A stretch of 64,000 nt of DNA from positions 1 to 64,000 of the forward strand of contig NZ_JASBRH010000025.1 in assembly GCF_029961155.1 (NCBI RefSeq). The letters are read 5' to 3'. The stretch is from Pontibacterium granulatum (GTDB lineage Bacteria > Pseudomonadota > Gammaproteobacteria > Pseudomonadales > Balneatricaceae). The translations under genes were made by a program, and so were the position numbers. Positions 7,607-16,527 of the stretch are shown piece after piece. A model generated the notes under the pieces. That model had not been told where the DNA came from, did no database searches, and was given only the letters and a program-made list of their open reading frames with translations. Each line of letters opens with the position of its first letter. Positions within the stretch are counted from its first letter, which is position 1.

Positions 7607-7975
7607 ATGTTGAATAGAGGTATTCTCTTTGTTTCACTGATGATACTGACCTTGGTATCAGGGACGGTAGCGAGTGCAGTCATATACCCTAACGACTCTT
7701 TTCTAGCGCCAGCAGCTAAAGCAACTGATATTGAGACTAATCATTCGGCCCACGGTATTAATGAAAGTGGCTGTATTGTTATCTCTCAGCCTCAGTGTAT
7801 TGAGGGGCACTCCTGCCTGATTAGCTGCTCCACTTGTGGTCAAAACTGCGCGGCAGCTTCGTCCGTTTATCTTACATTATCAAACACCTCTTCTTCACCT
7901 TCAGAAAGCATTAAATCGCTTTACGACTTTGTTACCTCCAGCGCCAAGACACGCCCTCCCAAGCCCTTCTTTTAA
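7607..7975 (+). CDS. CopL-like Cys-rich exported protein
   Basis: A 122-residue protein starting at ATG 7607 (a TTG lies one codon earlier). Residues about 1-22 are a signal peptide (ILFVSLMILTLVSGTVASA). A Cys cluster follows (CIVISQPQCIEGHSC, then CSTCGQNC), and the end reads TRPPKPFF. A signal peptide, central Cys/His cluster and terminal RPP are the layout of CopL-type proteins that precede copper resistance operons. A second member with the same layout is at 16528-16941. Probably exported copper binding; the exact role in the family is unsettled. Confidence 0.55.
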   Translation: MLNRGILFVSLMILTLVSGTVASAVIYPNDSFLAPAAKATDIETNHSAHGINESGCIVISQPQCIEGHSCLISCSTCGQNCAAASSVYLTLSNTSSSPSESIKSLYDFVTSSAKTRPPKPFF

Positions 7976-8054
7976 CCACATTTCACAAACATATTAATCA
8001 TTAATAACCATAAATTTTATGATTTAAGTGCCCCACCGTTAAGGGAGAGGAAGC

Positions 8055-8393
8055 ATGAAATCTAAAAACATACATTCTCATAAAGACTGTGTGGTAACAC
8101 GCAAATTCAAGGTGCTTCGCATTACAGGCAGCCTAGAAGATACAACAGCAAAGCTAATCGACTCCCAGAGAGCGCTCAACCTGAGGCTGAGCGAAAATAC
8201 ATTGATTATTTCCTATAATGTATCGACCACGTCACTGGAAGAAATACTAAGCTTAATCGAAAAAAATGGCATTGAATTAAAAGCAAACCTATGCACCAAG
8301 TTATTAATTGGATGGTACAAATACATCGACCAAAACATTCATGATAACGCTAATCATAAGCCTCACTGTTGCAATAAGGCTCCCAAGATATAG
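8055..8393 (+). CDS. HMA-like protein without CxxC, second copy
   Basis: A 112-residue protein related to 2188-2535. It has a degenerate HMA-like fold (FKVLRITGSLEDTTAKL up to IEKNGIELK) lacking CxxC and the shared tail GWYKYIDQNIHDN followed by H-K-P-H-C-C-N-K. Three His/Cys residues in the last 12 positions could bind metal. AGGGAGAGGAAGC precedes ATG 8055. It lies between the CopL-like gene and the CueR-like regulator, so the pair of paralogues flanks both arms of the divergent copper locus. Base composition is more AT-rich than that of the minus-strand copy. Confidence 0.65.
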   Translation: MKSKNIHSHKDCVVTRKFKVLRITGSLEDTTAKLIDSQRALNLRLSENTLIISYNVSTTSLEEILSLIEKNGIELKANLCTKLLIGWYKYIDQNIHDNANHKPHCCNKAPKI

Positions 8394-8423
8394 CATCAAA
8401 ATCTTTCAACCAAGGAGCTTAAA

Positions 8424-8819
8424 ATGATCATATCCGAAGTATCAAAAATCTGTAAAATCCCGGCTAAAACCATCCGATTTTATGAGGACAAACAACTAAT
8501 CCCTCCACCAGATAGGAAAAGCAATGGATATCGATATTATTCTGAATCACATATTAAAAACCTTATTTTCCTGAAACACATCCGAAACCTCGGATTCAGC
8601 CTTACGGAATGTCAACAACTAGTTAATTTGCTAAATAACCCAAACAGAAAAAGCTCAGATGTTAGAGATTGCGTGTCAAACAAACTGGCTGAAATTGAAG
8701 TTAAAATGAAAGAAATGTCAAAAACAAGACGGTTATTATTAGAGCTAATTGAATACAGCCAAGACAATGATGAAGCCGAGTGTTCCATAATCGATAGGCT
8801 CAGCTCACACTACAGTTAA
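8424..8819 (+). CDS. cueR: CueR-like MerR-family regulator
   Basis: A 131-residue MerR protein. The N-terminal winged HTH is complete (IISEVSKICKIPAKTIRFYE, then NGYRYY), followed by the long dimerisation helix and a metal-loop region EYSQDNDEAECSII. CAAGGAGCTTAAA precedes ATG 8424. It aligns with CueR along its length. CueR binds Cu+ with two Cys (112 and 120 in E. coli); here the position of the first is Ser and only the second Cys remains. It is the best candidate to act on the CueR-type promoter at 7385-7415. Confidence 0.8.
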   Translation: MIISEVSKICKIPAKTIRFYEDKQLIPPPDRKSNGYRYYSESHIKNLIFLKHIRNLGFSLTECQQLVNLLNNPNRKSSDVRDCVSNKLAEIEVKMKEMSKTRRLLLELIEYSQDNDEAECSIIDRLSSHYS

Positions 8820-9125
8820 ACAGGGGTTTAAAGAACCAGTAAGTTTTAAATTCGCAGGATTCCCCAGCTTGAATGATCACTGCTAGGCGTTGACCTACCT
8901 CAGTATTAACCCTGTAGAAATTGCGACGGGTCTCGGAGCCGGTAGTGGCGGATTAATGTATCTGGCTGGCTTTAGCACGGCATGGCTTCAGGCTAACAAT
9001 CACATAAGCAACTTCCTCACTATGACAGAGGAGGTCTCCAACCCAACCGCTATAACTTCAGTCTATGAACAATCCAGTACTGGAGGAGGTCCCCCCCCTC
9101 CTGATCAGGCATTTACCTTAAACAC
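8820..9125. other. Region without a convincing gene
   Basis: One 82-codon frame (8890-9138, TTG start, no ribosome site) is open here. It contains a hydrophobic stretch and a GGGPPPP run encoded by a C-rich tract, and overlaps the 3' end of the next gene. It resembles no family I know and is more likely chance or the remnant of a gene. No clear terminator is seen after the regulator. Confidence 0.4.
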
Positions 9126-9617
9126 CTATTCTCCGTAATACAGACCACCAAAGTGCTTTTTACCATCAGCAGTTTTGAACAACACCATTAGTTGATGCTT
9201 ACCGCTTTCCTTAAGATCATACCCAGCCATCTGCCACTCCCCCATAGCCATCAGAGGCTTGCTTTCATGAGTGCCGTCCGGGTATACCACTTTTGAGTTC
9301 ATCTTCAGATTATTTATGACGGTCCCACCTTGTTCCACCTTAATCATCAGATTATGTGATCCACCATGCTCCATACCTTCAGTCGCTTTCATTACATGAA
9401 AGCTAACGGTATAGCCATCAATATCCTTCTTCTCCAGGAACATCTTGCTTTGCGCCATGTTGCTGCCCATTGAATCATGAGACATATCCCCGTGCGACAT
9501 TGACTGCTCAGGCTTATTGTCGTGGCCATGACCATGACTACCTTCTCCTGCAATGACCCCACCGCTCAAAACCAAAGCGCTCATGGTGCTGGCAAGTAAG
9601 AATTTATTGAATTTCAT
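9126..9617 (-). CDS. Periplasmic His/Met-rich protein
   Basis: A 163-residue protein with a Sec signal peptide (FLLASTMSALVLSGGVIAG). A His/Met segment follows (GSHGHGHDNKPEQSMSHGDM), then a compact domain of about 100 residues (GYTVSFHVMKATEG to HFGGLYYGE) predicted to be mostly beta strands. This resembles small periplasmic metal-binding proteins found behind cus operons, but I cannot assign a named family. It is the last gene after the cusCBA-cytochrome set, 80 bases from the cytochrome stop. Copper or silver binding in the periplasm is inferred from composition and context. Confidence 0.7.
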   Translation of the reverse strand: MKFNKFLLASTMSALVLSGGVIAGEGSHGHGHDNKPEQSMSHGDMSHDSMGSNMAQSKMFLEKKDIDGYTVSFHVMKATEGMEHGGSHNLMIKVEQGGTVINNLKMNSKVVYPDGTHESKPLMAMGEWQMAGYDLKESGKHQLMVLFKTADGKKHFGGLYYGE

Positions 9618-9697
9618 ATTAATTTCTCTCCGTTATTGAATAACAAGTCTTGTGGGCTTTATGACATATGCCAATTGTAATTTGTCGTAACGTCCAG

Positions 9698-10210
9698 TTA
9701 ATGCGCTGCTTTCCGGTCGTTTATTTCGGTCATTAAAAAGTTGACCAAGTCATCCATATCCTCTTCACTCATCTGCCAACGAGGCATTGCAGAATTTAAC
9801 TGCTCACCGGATGGATCAATGCCTTGCCTGATGGCACGCTTCAGGCTTTCCTTGTCATAACTCTGGTGATCACCATGTCCATCATCATGGTCTTGGAAAA
9901 GTGCTAGCCTGGTCAGTGGTGGAGCAACTATCCAGAACCTTGGATATAACCTCTGCCCCTTGCGATCATTGCCATGGCAACTAGCACAGGAAGTACGGTG
10001 CATCTGAGCGTGCATTGTTCCACTTTGATAAGTGATCACAGAGCCCGTCTGACTTTTACCGGTATAGTAAATCCGCTCTCCATTACTACTGAAAGAGCTT
10101 GGTTGGCCAGGGGCGTCATCCATTCCCATTCCACATCCCGCCAGTAGCAGAACTGTCCCAATTCCAACTAGTTTGATTGCTGGTTTTATTGCGGGTTGAA
10201 AGCATTGCAT
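9698..10210 (-). CDS. Lipoprotein c-type cytochrome
   Basis: A 170-residue protein starting at ATG 10210 with AAGGAGAG upstream. The N-terminus is a lipoprotein signal (GTVLLLAGCGM), predicting a lipid-anchored Cys. One haem c site is present (CASCHGNDRKG) and a distal Met is likely (SAMPRWQMSEEDMDDLVNFL region), as in class I cytochromes. It follows cusA after 75 bases on the same strand. A periplasmic electron carrier in a copper/silver efflux operon could serve copper oxidation or respiration under metal stress; this role is inference. Confidence 0.85.
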   Translation of the reverse strand: MQCFQPAIKPAIKLVGIGTVLLLAGCGMGMDDAPGQPSSFSSNGERIYYTGKSQTGSVITYQSGTMHAQMHRTSCASCHGNDRKGQRLYPRFWIVAPPLTRLALFQDHDDGHGDHQSYDKESLKRAIRQGIDPSGEQLNSAMPRWQMSEEDMDDLVNFLMTEINDRKAAH

Positions 10211-10285
10211 CAACACTCTCCTTTGAAACCTCAGAGAACCGATTGGACCACCATTACGATGGTCCAACCGGGGGCATTTCCTGAA

Positions 10286-13200
10286 TTACTGTTCTTTAGC
10301 CAGTCGTGCAATGCAACGCTTGCGCCATAGGTAATACACCGCAGGTAAGACCAGCAAAGTCAGGATTACTGCACTGACCATTCCTCCCACCATCGGCGCA
10401 GCGATTCGGCTCATGACTTCAGAACCGGTTCCAGTACCGTACAAAATTGGTAACAGGCCAACGATAATTGCCGCTGCGGTCATCATCACGGGTCTGACTC
10501 GCAAACCTGCTCCATGTAACACGGCATGGCGTAAGGTTTCTTCACGCGGGATTAGGTTTTGCTGCTTACAACGATCCAGCATCTGCTGATACGCCTGGTT
10601 CAGATAAACCAACATAATCACACCAATCTCCACTGCGACCCCGGCCAAGGCAATAAAGCCCACACCGACCGCAACGGAAAAGTTGAATCCTTGTAGATAC
10701 ATGAGCCAAACACTGCCCACCATTGCCAGGGGCAACGTCGCCATAATGATGCTGACCTCAACAAAATTACGGAAGTTAAGGAACAGCAAGATCACGATAA
10801 TCGCCAGCGTCAGCGGTACTACGTAAGTCAGTTTCTCCTTCGCCCGCTGCATATACTCATACTGACCAGCCCAACTAATGGAATAACCCGGTGGCAGTTG
10901 TAGTTGCTCTTTTACTACCTGCTGTGCGTTCTCAACGTAGCGCCCGATATCCATCCCGTCGATATCAATGAAAGTCCAGCCGTTAAGGCGAGCATTTTCA
11001 CTCTTAATCCCTGGCGGGCCATCCTCGACATAGACATCAGCTACATCTCCCAGCGGTATCCGCTGCCCTTTAGGCGTTACGATCGGCAGCAATGCCAACT
11101 GTTCCGGAGAGTCACGATAGCCCTGCGGATATCGCACATTGATTGGATAACGTTCCAGTCCCTCTATCGTTTGCGATACATTCATACCGCCAATTGCCGT
11201 CGCAACCACCTGCTGAATATCAGCAATGTTCAGGCCATAACGAGCAGCATTTTGTCGTTGAATATCAACTTTGATATACCGTCCGCCGGCTACACGTTCG
11301 GAATATACGGACGCTGTACCGGGCACATCTTTCAAAATGCTTTCCAGTTGCTGACCTATCTCCTGGATTTGTGCCAGTTCTGGGCCTGCAATCTTAATCC
11401 CCACCGGGGTCTTAATACCGGTAGCTAACATATCGATACGGGTTTTAATCGGCATTACCCAAGCGTTGGTCAAACCTGGAACCTTCACCAGATTATCCAA
11501 CTCCTTTTTCAAGTCATCAGTGGTCAGTCCTTCTCGCCACTGATCTCTTGGTTTAAGTTGAATAAAGGTTTCAATCATGGTTAACGGGGCTGGATCAGTC
11601 GCACTATCAGCACGCCCTACCTTGCCAAATACCGTTTCTACTTCTGGTACCGTTTTTATAAGTTTGTCGGTCTGCTGTAACAGCTGTCGAGCCTGACCGA
11701 TGGAAACCCCTGGATAGGTTGTCGGCATATACATCAGATCACCTTCATCCAGCGGAGGCATAAATTCACTGCCGAGTTTATCCAGTGGCCAAAAGCCTGC
11801 CAGCAATACCATTAGGGCAAAACCCAGAGTCAGCTTTGGAAAGGCCAACACCTTACGTAACGTTGGCATATAGATCGCTGTTAACAGGCGGTTTATCGGG
11901 TTCTTATGCTCGGGCAACACCTTCCCTCGGATAAAGTACCCCATCAGCACCGGCACCAAGGTAATCGCCAACGCAGCGGAAGCAGCCATGGCATAGGTCT
12001 TAGTGAAAGCCAGCGGGGCAAACATCCTGCCTTCCTGCGCCTCCAAGGTAAACACCGGGACAAAGCTAACCGTAATAATCAACAAACTGAAAAACAGCGC
12101 TGGTCCCACTTCACTGGCGGATTCGGCGACGATTTTCCAGCGGTTCTCGTTTGTCAGCGGTGTACGTTCCATATGCTTGTGCATATTTTCAATCATCACG
12201 ATCGCACCATCGATCATAGCCCCGATCGCGATGGCAATGCCGCCGAGGGACATAATATTGGCATTAATCCCCTGAGCGTTCATGACGAGAAATGCAGCGA
12301 GAATACCCACCGGAAGGCTGACGATCGCAACGAGGGACGAGCGAACGTGAAACAGGAAAACCACACAAACCAGCGCTACAACAATAAATTCCTCCAGCAA
12401 CTTGTGCCAAAGGTTCTCGACAGCACGATCAATCAGACCGGAGCGATCATAAACAGTGACCACTTCCACGCCTTCGGGTAGCCCCTGTTTCAGAGATTCG
12501 AGCTTGGCTTTAACACCATCTATGGTTTTCTGAGCGTTTTCACCAAAACGCATAACAACCACACCACCGACTACTTCACCCTCGCCGTCCAATTCGGCAA
12601 CACCACGTCGCATCTGCGGACCGGTACCGATTTCGGCAACATGCTGCAACAGCAACGGAGTTCCGTTTTTGTTAACACCCAGGGGGATATTCTTGAGATC
12701 CTGCTCACTTTGAATATAGCCGGTAGCACGAACCATATACTCAGCTTCTGCCATCTCCACTACAGAAGCCCCAACCTCCTGATTCGCCCTACGAATAGCA
12801 GTTTGAATATGCGAGAGCGGCATATTAAATGCCCGCAGTTTTTCCGGGTCCACCCGAACCTGGTACTGTTTTACCATACCGCCGATTGGCGCTACTTCAG
12901 AAACTCCAGGCACGGTTTGCAGCTCATACTTAAGAAACCAGTCCTGTAAGCTGCGAAGCTGACTGATATCATGTTTCCCGGTTTTATCGACTAAGGCATA
13001 GAGATATACCCAACCAACGCCCGTAGCATCCGGTCCCAACTGGGGGCGGGCATTCGCGGGTAGAGAGGGAGCCACCTGACTGAGGTATTCCAGCACCCGA
13101 CTTCGGGCCCAGTACATGTCTGTCTGTTCATCGAAGATCACATACACATAGGAGTCTCCAAAGAAGGAATAACCCCTTACCGTTTCAGCGCCTGGTACCG

Positions 13201-13423
13201 ACAGCATTGCCGTCGTTAGAGGATAGGTGACCTGGTCCTCTACTACTTGAGGAGCCTGCCCCGGATAGCTGGTCTTAATGATCACCTGTACATCCGAAAG
13301 ATCCGGAATTGCATCGACGGGTGTATTTTTCAGGGAGAATAAACCGCCTCCCACCAGAATTGCCGTGGCGAGCAATACAAAGAAACGGTTACCTACCGAC
13401 CAGCGAATAATGGCTTCAATCAT
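10286..13423 (-). CDS. cusA: Heavy-metal RND efflux pump CusA/CzcA type
   Basis: A 1,045-residue inner-membrane RND transporter of the HME class, at full family length. It starts MIEAIIRWSVGNRFFVLLAT and shows the TM4 charged motif GAMIDGAIVMIENMHKH and TM11 AGVAVEIGVIMLVYL, both part of the proton relay in metal pumps. The periplasmic cleft contains Met residues (for example RIDMLATGIKTPVGIKI) as in CusA. It exports Cu+/Ag+ from periplasm or cytoplasm through CusB and CusC. The start overlaps the cusB stop by four bases (ATGA), so translation is probably coupled. Monovalent metal specificity is inferred from the copper context. Confidence 0.93.
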   Translation of the reverse strand: MIEAIIRWSVGNRFFVLLATAILVGGGLFSLKNTPVDAIPDLSDVQVIIKTSYPGQAPQVVEDQVTYPLTTAMLSVPGAETVRGYSFFGDSYVYVIFDEQTDMYWARSRVLEYLSQVAPSLPANARPQLGPDATGVGWVYLYALVDKTGKHDISQLRSLQDWFLKYELQTVPGVSEVAPIGGMVKQYQVRVDPEKLRAFNMPLSHIQTAIRRANQEVGASVVEMAEAEYMVRATGYIQSEQDLKNIPLGVNKNGTPLLLQHVAEIGTGPQMRRGVAELDGEGEVVGGVVVMRFGENAQKTIDGVKAKLESLKQGLPEGVEVVTVYDRSGLIDRAVENLWHKLLEEFIVVALVCVVFLFHVRSSLVAIVSLPVGILAAFLVMNAQGINANIMSLGGIAIAIGAMIDGAIVMIENMHKHMERTPLTNENRWKIVAESASEVGPALFFSLLIITVSFVPVFTLEAQEGRMFAPLAFTKTYAMAASAALAITLVPVLMGYFIRGKVLPEHKNPINRLLTAIYMPTLRKVLAFPKLTLGFALMVLLAGFWPLDKLGSEFMPPLDEGDLMYMPTTYPGVSIGQARQLLQQTDKLIKTVPEVETVFGKVGRADSATDPAPLTMIETFIQLKPRDQWREGLTTDDLKKELDNLVKVPGLTNAWVMPIKTRIDMLATGIKTPVGIKIAGPELAQIQEIGQQLESILKDVPGTASVYSERVAGGRYIKVDIQRQNAARYGLNIADIQQVVATAIGGMNVSQTIEGLERYPINVRYPQGYRDSPEQLALLPIVTPKGQRIPLGDVADVYVEDGPPGIKSENARLNGWTFIDIDGMDIGRYVENAQQVVKEQLQLPPGYSISWAGQYEYMQRAKEKLTYVVPLTLAIIVILLFLNFRNFVEVSIIMATLPLAMVGSVWLMYLQGFNFSVAVGVGFIALAGVAVEIGVIMLVYLNQAYQQMLDRCKQQNLIPREETLRHAVLHGAGLRVRPVMMTAAAIIVGLLPILYGTGTGSEVMSRIAAPMVGGMVSAVILTLLVLPAVYYLWRKRCIARLAKEQ

Positions 13424-14946
13424 AGGACCTCCTTAACTGGAGTCCGTGTCAGGAGGCTAGTGATCTCCATCTGGGTATGCAAGGCAGGCTTGAACGAATC
13501 ACTATTCATAGCGTGAAGGTTTGTACTTTCATCGGCAACGTTGCCTTGATCGTTCTTTTCCTGACTCTCGCTTTTATGATTCATTTCCCCTGAATCCATT
13601 TCATCATGGGAGCCATCCAGGCTCATACCATCAAGGCTCATATCTTCATCATCATGCATACTGTCAAGCGACATACCTTCGAGGCTCATCTCCTCTGAAT
13701 CCATCGATTCGTCTATATGCATACGCTTAAAGTCAGATGTCTTACTGGATTCCGAATCGAGAAGGAATTGAGCTGATGTCACCACCTCTTCGCCTGCACT
13801 GAGTCCTTCAAGTATTTCGATACGAGACCCATCGCTGCGGCCTATCTTTACCTCAATGGATTTATATCGCCCATCACCCAATGCCAATACCAACCGATTC
13901 GTCTTAGCACCACGGATCACCGCTTCCTGAGGAACCGTCAACGACTCCTCTTCGTCATGTTTGTGTATAACCACCTTTGCAAACATGTTGGGTTTAAGTT
14001 GCAGATCATGGTTACTAAAGCGCATTCTTACCTTCAGTGTCCGGGTCACTGGATCCAGCACTGGATAGACATAATCAACCACCCCTTCCCGAGCTTTGCC
14101 GGGTAGATAATCTAGTTGGATGGAAACAGGTAACCCCGCGCGAATCATATTTGCTTGACGCTCAAAGACTTCAGCTTCAACCCAAACTTCGTCCAGCGCA
14201 CCAATCGACATAAGGGTATTTCCAGGCTTAACAAAAAAGCCTTCTCGAATCCTGAAGTTATCGACAACACCACTTTGCGGGGCATAGAAGGTCACTGTCT
14301 GACTAGCCTGACGCGTCTTTCGTAACTTTCGGATAGTCTGTTGCGGCACTTGCAAAGCCAGTAACCGAGATTCCGCAGCCTTAATCAGTTTTTTATTGCC
14401 CCTTGCGAGGGCAAATAGATATTCCTCTTGAGCATTTACCAACGCCGGTGAATAAAGATCATAAAGCGGCTGCCCCTGCTCTACTGGCTCTCCCTCTGCT
14501 TTGATATATACCTTTTCAATCCAGCCATCTACACGAGGATGAACGTGCACAATCTTGTCCTGGTTATAATCAACATAACCGACCGTTCGTACTTCAAAGT
14601 GCATCTTTGAAAGCGCTGATTGGGCGGTTCTAACGCCCAAGTTATTTACCACCTCAGCTGACACCTTTATTGTTCCTGGGCCTGCATCGGTATCAGAGCC
14701 TGACTCTTCATATACGGGGATGAGGTCCATTCCCATGGGTGACTTACCAGGCTTATCCCTCCGATAGTTTGGGTCCATTGGTGCAACCCAATACAACGGT
14801 TCATTACTCTTTGCTGCAACCTCTTCTGCAACCGGCCCAGACCCTGTGTCAGTACTAGCAATATAGGAATAGCCACCTACGACGGCACCCGCACCGATTG
14901 CTGCACCCATTACAATTAGACCGATATTTTTAATGGTATTACTCAT
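13420..14946 (-). CDS. cusB: RND membrane fusion protein CusB with Met-rich tail
   Basis: A 508-residue periplasmic adaptor. It has an N-terminal membrane anchor, a heavy-metal binding segment (YWVAPMDPNYRRDKPGKSP, then MGMDLIPVYE), then barrel-sandwich/lipoyl, helical hairpin and beta-barrel regions (IVHVHPRVDGWIEKVYIKAE; FYAPQSGVVDNFRI). About 100 C-terminal residues form an extra acidic Met/His-rich chain with repeats of MSLDGMSLDG and ESMDSEEMSLEGM, beyond the usual family length of about 400. The tail may collect Cu+ for the pump. It overlaps cusC and cusA by four bases each, giving a tight cusCBA operon. Confidence 0.92.
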   Translation of the reverse strand: MSNTIKNIGLIVMGAAIGAGAVVGGYSYIASTDTGSGPVAEEVAAKSNEPLYWVAPMDPNYRRDKPGKSPMGMDLIPVYEESGSDTDAGPGTIKVSAEVVNNLGVRTAQSALSKMHFEVRTVGYVDYNQDKIVHVHPRVDGWIEKVYIKAEGEPVEQGQPLYDLYSPALVNAQEEYLFALARGNKKLIKAAESRLLALQVPQQTIRKLRKTRQASQTVTFYAPQSGVVDNFRIREGFFVKPGNTLMSIGALDEVWVEAEVFERQANMIRAGLPVSIQLDYLPGKAREGVVDYVYPVLDPVTRTLKVRMRFSNHDLQLKPNMFAKVVIHKHDEEESLTVPQEAVIRGAKTNRLVLALGDGRYKSIEVKIGRSDGSRIEILEGLSAGEEVVTSAQFLLDSESSKTSDFKRMHIDESMDSEEMSLEGMSLDSMHDDEDMSLDGMSLDGSHDEMDSGEMNHKSESQEKNDQGNVADESTNLHAMNSDSFKPALHTQMEITSLLTRTPVKEVL

Positions 14947-16415
14947 TGCGCAACTCCAGTGCCACTAGCAAAGCTTTGTTCAAATTCAGATGACGTTAGG
15001 AAATAGTTAAGTTGAGCGATCTGTTTTTGCTGCTTAACCTTGATTTCCAGATAATCGATCCGAGCATTTAGTTCGGCAATACGTGTGCGCACTACCTCAG
15101 TAAAACTGCCAGTATCGGATTCATAGGCATTTAAGGCTGCTTGAGCCTGTTGCCCAGCCTGAGGCAGTAGCTTGTTCTGGTACAATTGCTGCCGCTGGTC
15201 CAAGCGCTCCAGTTGGGTGCGGGCTGAATGGAAGCCAGCAAGCATTTTCTTCAACATCAGACTACGGTCCGTTTTGAGCTTTTCTTGACTCGCGATGGCC
15301 GCTTCAACCTCTTTGTCCTGCTTAACCGAAGAAAACAGCGGCATGCTTACGGTGACACCTGCACTAAAGAGGTCCGCTCGGTCTCTGCCACTTAGGTCGT
15401 CACCGCGATAACCATAACTGGCACTCACCCCCCATTCCGGCTTGTATTTTTGCTTAGCCAGTTTCACGGAAGTGCCAGCGGCATCGATACTCTTATCCAG
15501 TTTTCGAACCGATGGATGACGGACCAGATGGTTGGCAAGCTCGCTTTTACTAAAGGAATCTCCTTTAGAAGCAGCTGCATATTTTGAATTTAGCTGTGGT
15601 AACTCAGGTGCATAAACAGAAAAGTTGTTATCTTGAACTGAATAATCGGTCAACGATGGTGTTAGCCACTCAAGCAGTTTTTGCTCCTTCATCTCTTGCA
15701 TCAACCTCAACTTAGTAAGGCGATCTTCAATGCGAGTTTTTTCAAGTTGCGCCTTTATCAGGTCTTGCTGCCGAGTACGCCCCATGACAGTGGAGTAACT
15801 GGCCAATGATATGTCTACCAATTGATCGAAAAGCGCCAGATCCTGCTCGATCAGAGATACACTCTGCCTTGCCAAGTATGCATCCAGCCAAAGCTGTGTG
15901 ATCGTAAGTTTAAGTTTGGCCTTGCGCTCCTGACGCATAAAAGGCTGCCGCTCACTTTGCTGCTGAAGCTGCTGACGTTTGAGTCGACGGGTATCACCGC
16001 GAGGATACTTTTGAGATACACCAAAGACTAATTGGGTCATCGCCTCTTGATCAAAATCCAGCGTATCTGTAGGTAGATTGGCTAAGGCAACAGAAAACTT
16101 GGGATCAGGTAGTTGATAGGCCGACTCACTCATCGCTTCTGTCGCCTGCTGTACATACCTGCTACCGGATAACCAAGCGTCATTCTCAATAGCAAAGCTC
16201 AGTGCTTTTTCGAGTGTTAAAGGAGCATTTCTGTTTGAATCAGCCACGGCCGATGAGATCGTCACTCCACTTAACAGAAATGTCATTAAAAACAGGAAAT
16301 AATAATTCTTGGTTTGTACATATCCACGGCCAAGTGCGTGGAGGCAACACGTCGCAATTCCTGCGACAGGGATACCCGAGCGCAGGCATCCTCTGGAAAA
16401 AATAGCTGGTGACAT
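14943..16415 (-). CDS. cusC: Outer membrane efflux protein CusC/TolC family
   Basis: About 490 residues with the OEP repeat architecture: two homologous halves rich in Gln/Leu/Lys coiled coil (LEKALSFAIENDAWLSG; YESDTGSFTEVVRTRIAELN). It forms the outer membrane channel for CusBA. The start is uncertain. ATG 16415 has GGTGGA upstream, but the first 35 residues do not look like a signal peptide. The export signal proper is KNYYFLFLMTFLLSGVTISS at about residues 37-56, with no start codon directly before it, so a small indel upstream is possible. A hairpin separates it from the CopL-like gene upstream. Confidence 0.85.
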   Translation of the reverse strand: MSPAIFSRGCLRSGIPVAGIATCCLHALGRGYVQTKNYYFLFLMTFLLSGVTISSAVADSNRNAPLTLEKALSFAIENDAWLSGSRYVQQATEAMSESAYQLPDPKFSVALANLPTDTLDFDQEAMTQLVFGVSQKYPRGDTRRLKRQQLQQQSERQPFMRQERKAKLKLTITQLWLDAYLARQSVSLIEQDLALFDQLVDISLASYSTVMGRTRQQDLIKAQLEKTRIEDRLTKLRLMQEMKEQKLLEWLTPSLTDYSVQDNNFSVYAPELPQLNSKYAAASKGDSFSKSELANHLVRHPSVRKLDKSIDAAGTSVKLAKQKYKPEWGVSASYGYRGDDLSGRDRADLFSAGVTVSMPLFSSVKQDKEVEAAIASQEKLKTDRSLMLKKMLAGFHSARTQLERLDQRQQLYQNKLLPQAGQQAQAALNAYESDTGSFTEVVRTRIAELNARIDYLEIKVKQQKQIAQLNYFLTSSEFEQSFASGTGVAQ

Positions 16416-16469
16416 AAATCCACCCAATCAAGCCAAAATCATTCAAAATGATTTGGGCAAGTTACTAGA

Positions 16470-16492
16470 CATGGGAGATTTATATTGATCTC
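16470..16492 (-). promoter_or_regulatory. Inverted repeat upstream of cusC
   Basis: GGGAGAT and ATCTCCC flank an eight-base loop, 55-77 bases before the cusC start. No T-run follows on the minus strand, so this is either an operator or an RNA hairpin in the leader. No CopR-type box is seen in this gap. Confidence 0.35.
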
Positions 16493-16496
16493 CCAC

Positions 16497-16520
16497 TGAA
16501 AACTAGCCGTGTTAACGGCT
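16497..16520 (-). terminator. Candidate terminator after the CopL-like gene
   Basis: AGCCGT, GTTA, ACGGCT forms a six-pair stem with a four-base loop just after the stop at 16528. On the minus strand it is followed by CTAGTTTTC. The stem is short, so termination may be partial, allowing some read-through into cusC. Confidence 0.45.
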
Positions 16521-16527
16521 TATTCCA

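Noticed and set aside
8890-9138. 82-codon frame with a GGGPPPP run
   Set aside because: TTG start, no ribosome site, overlaps the next gene and has no recognisable family; kept only as a note on the gap.
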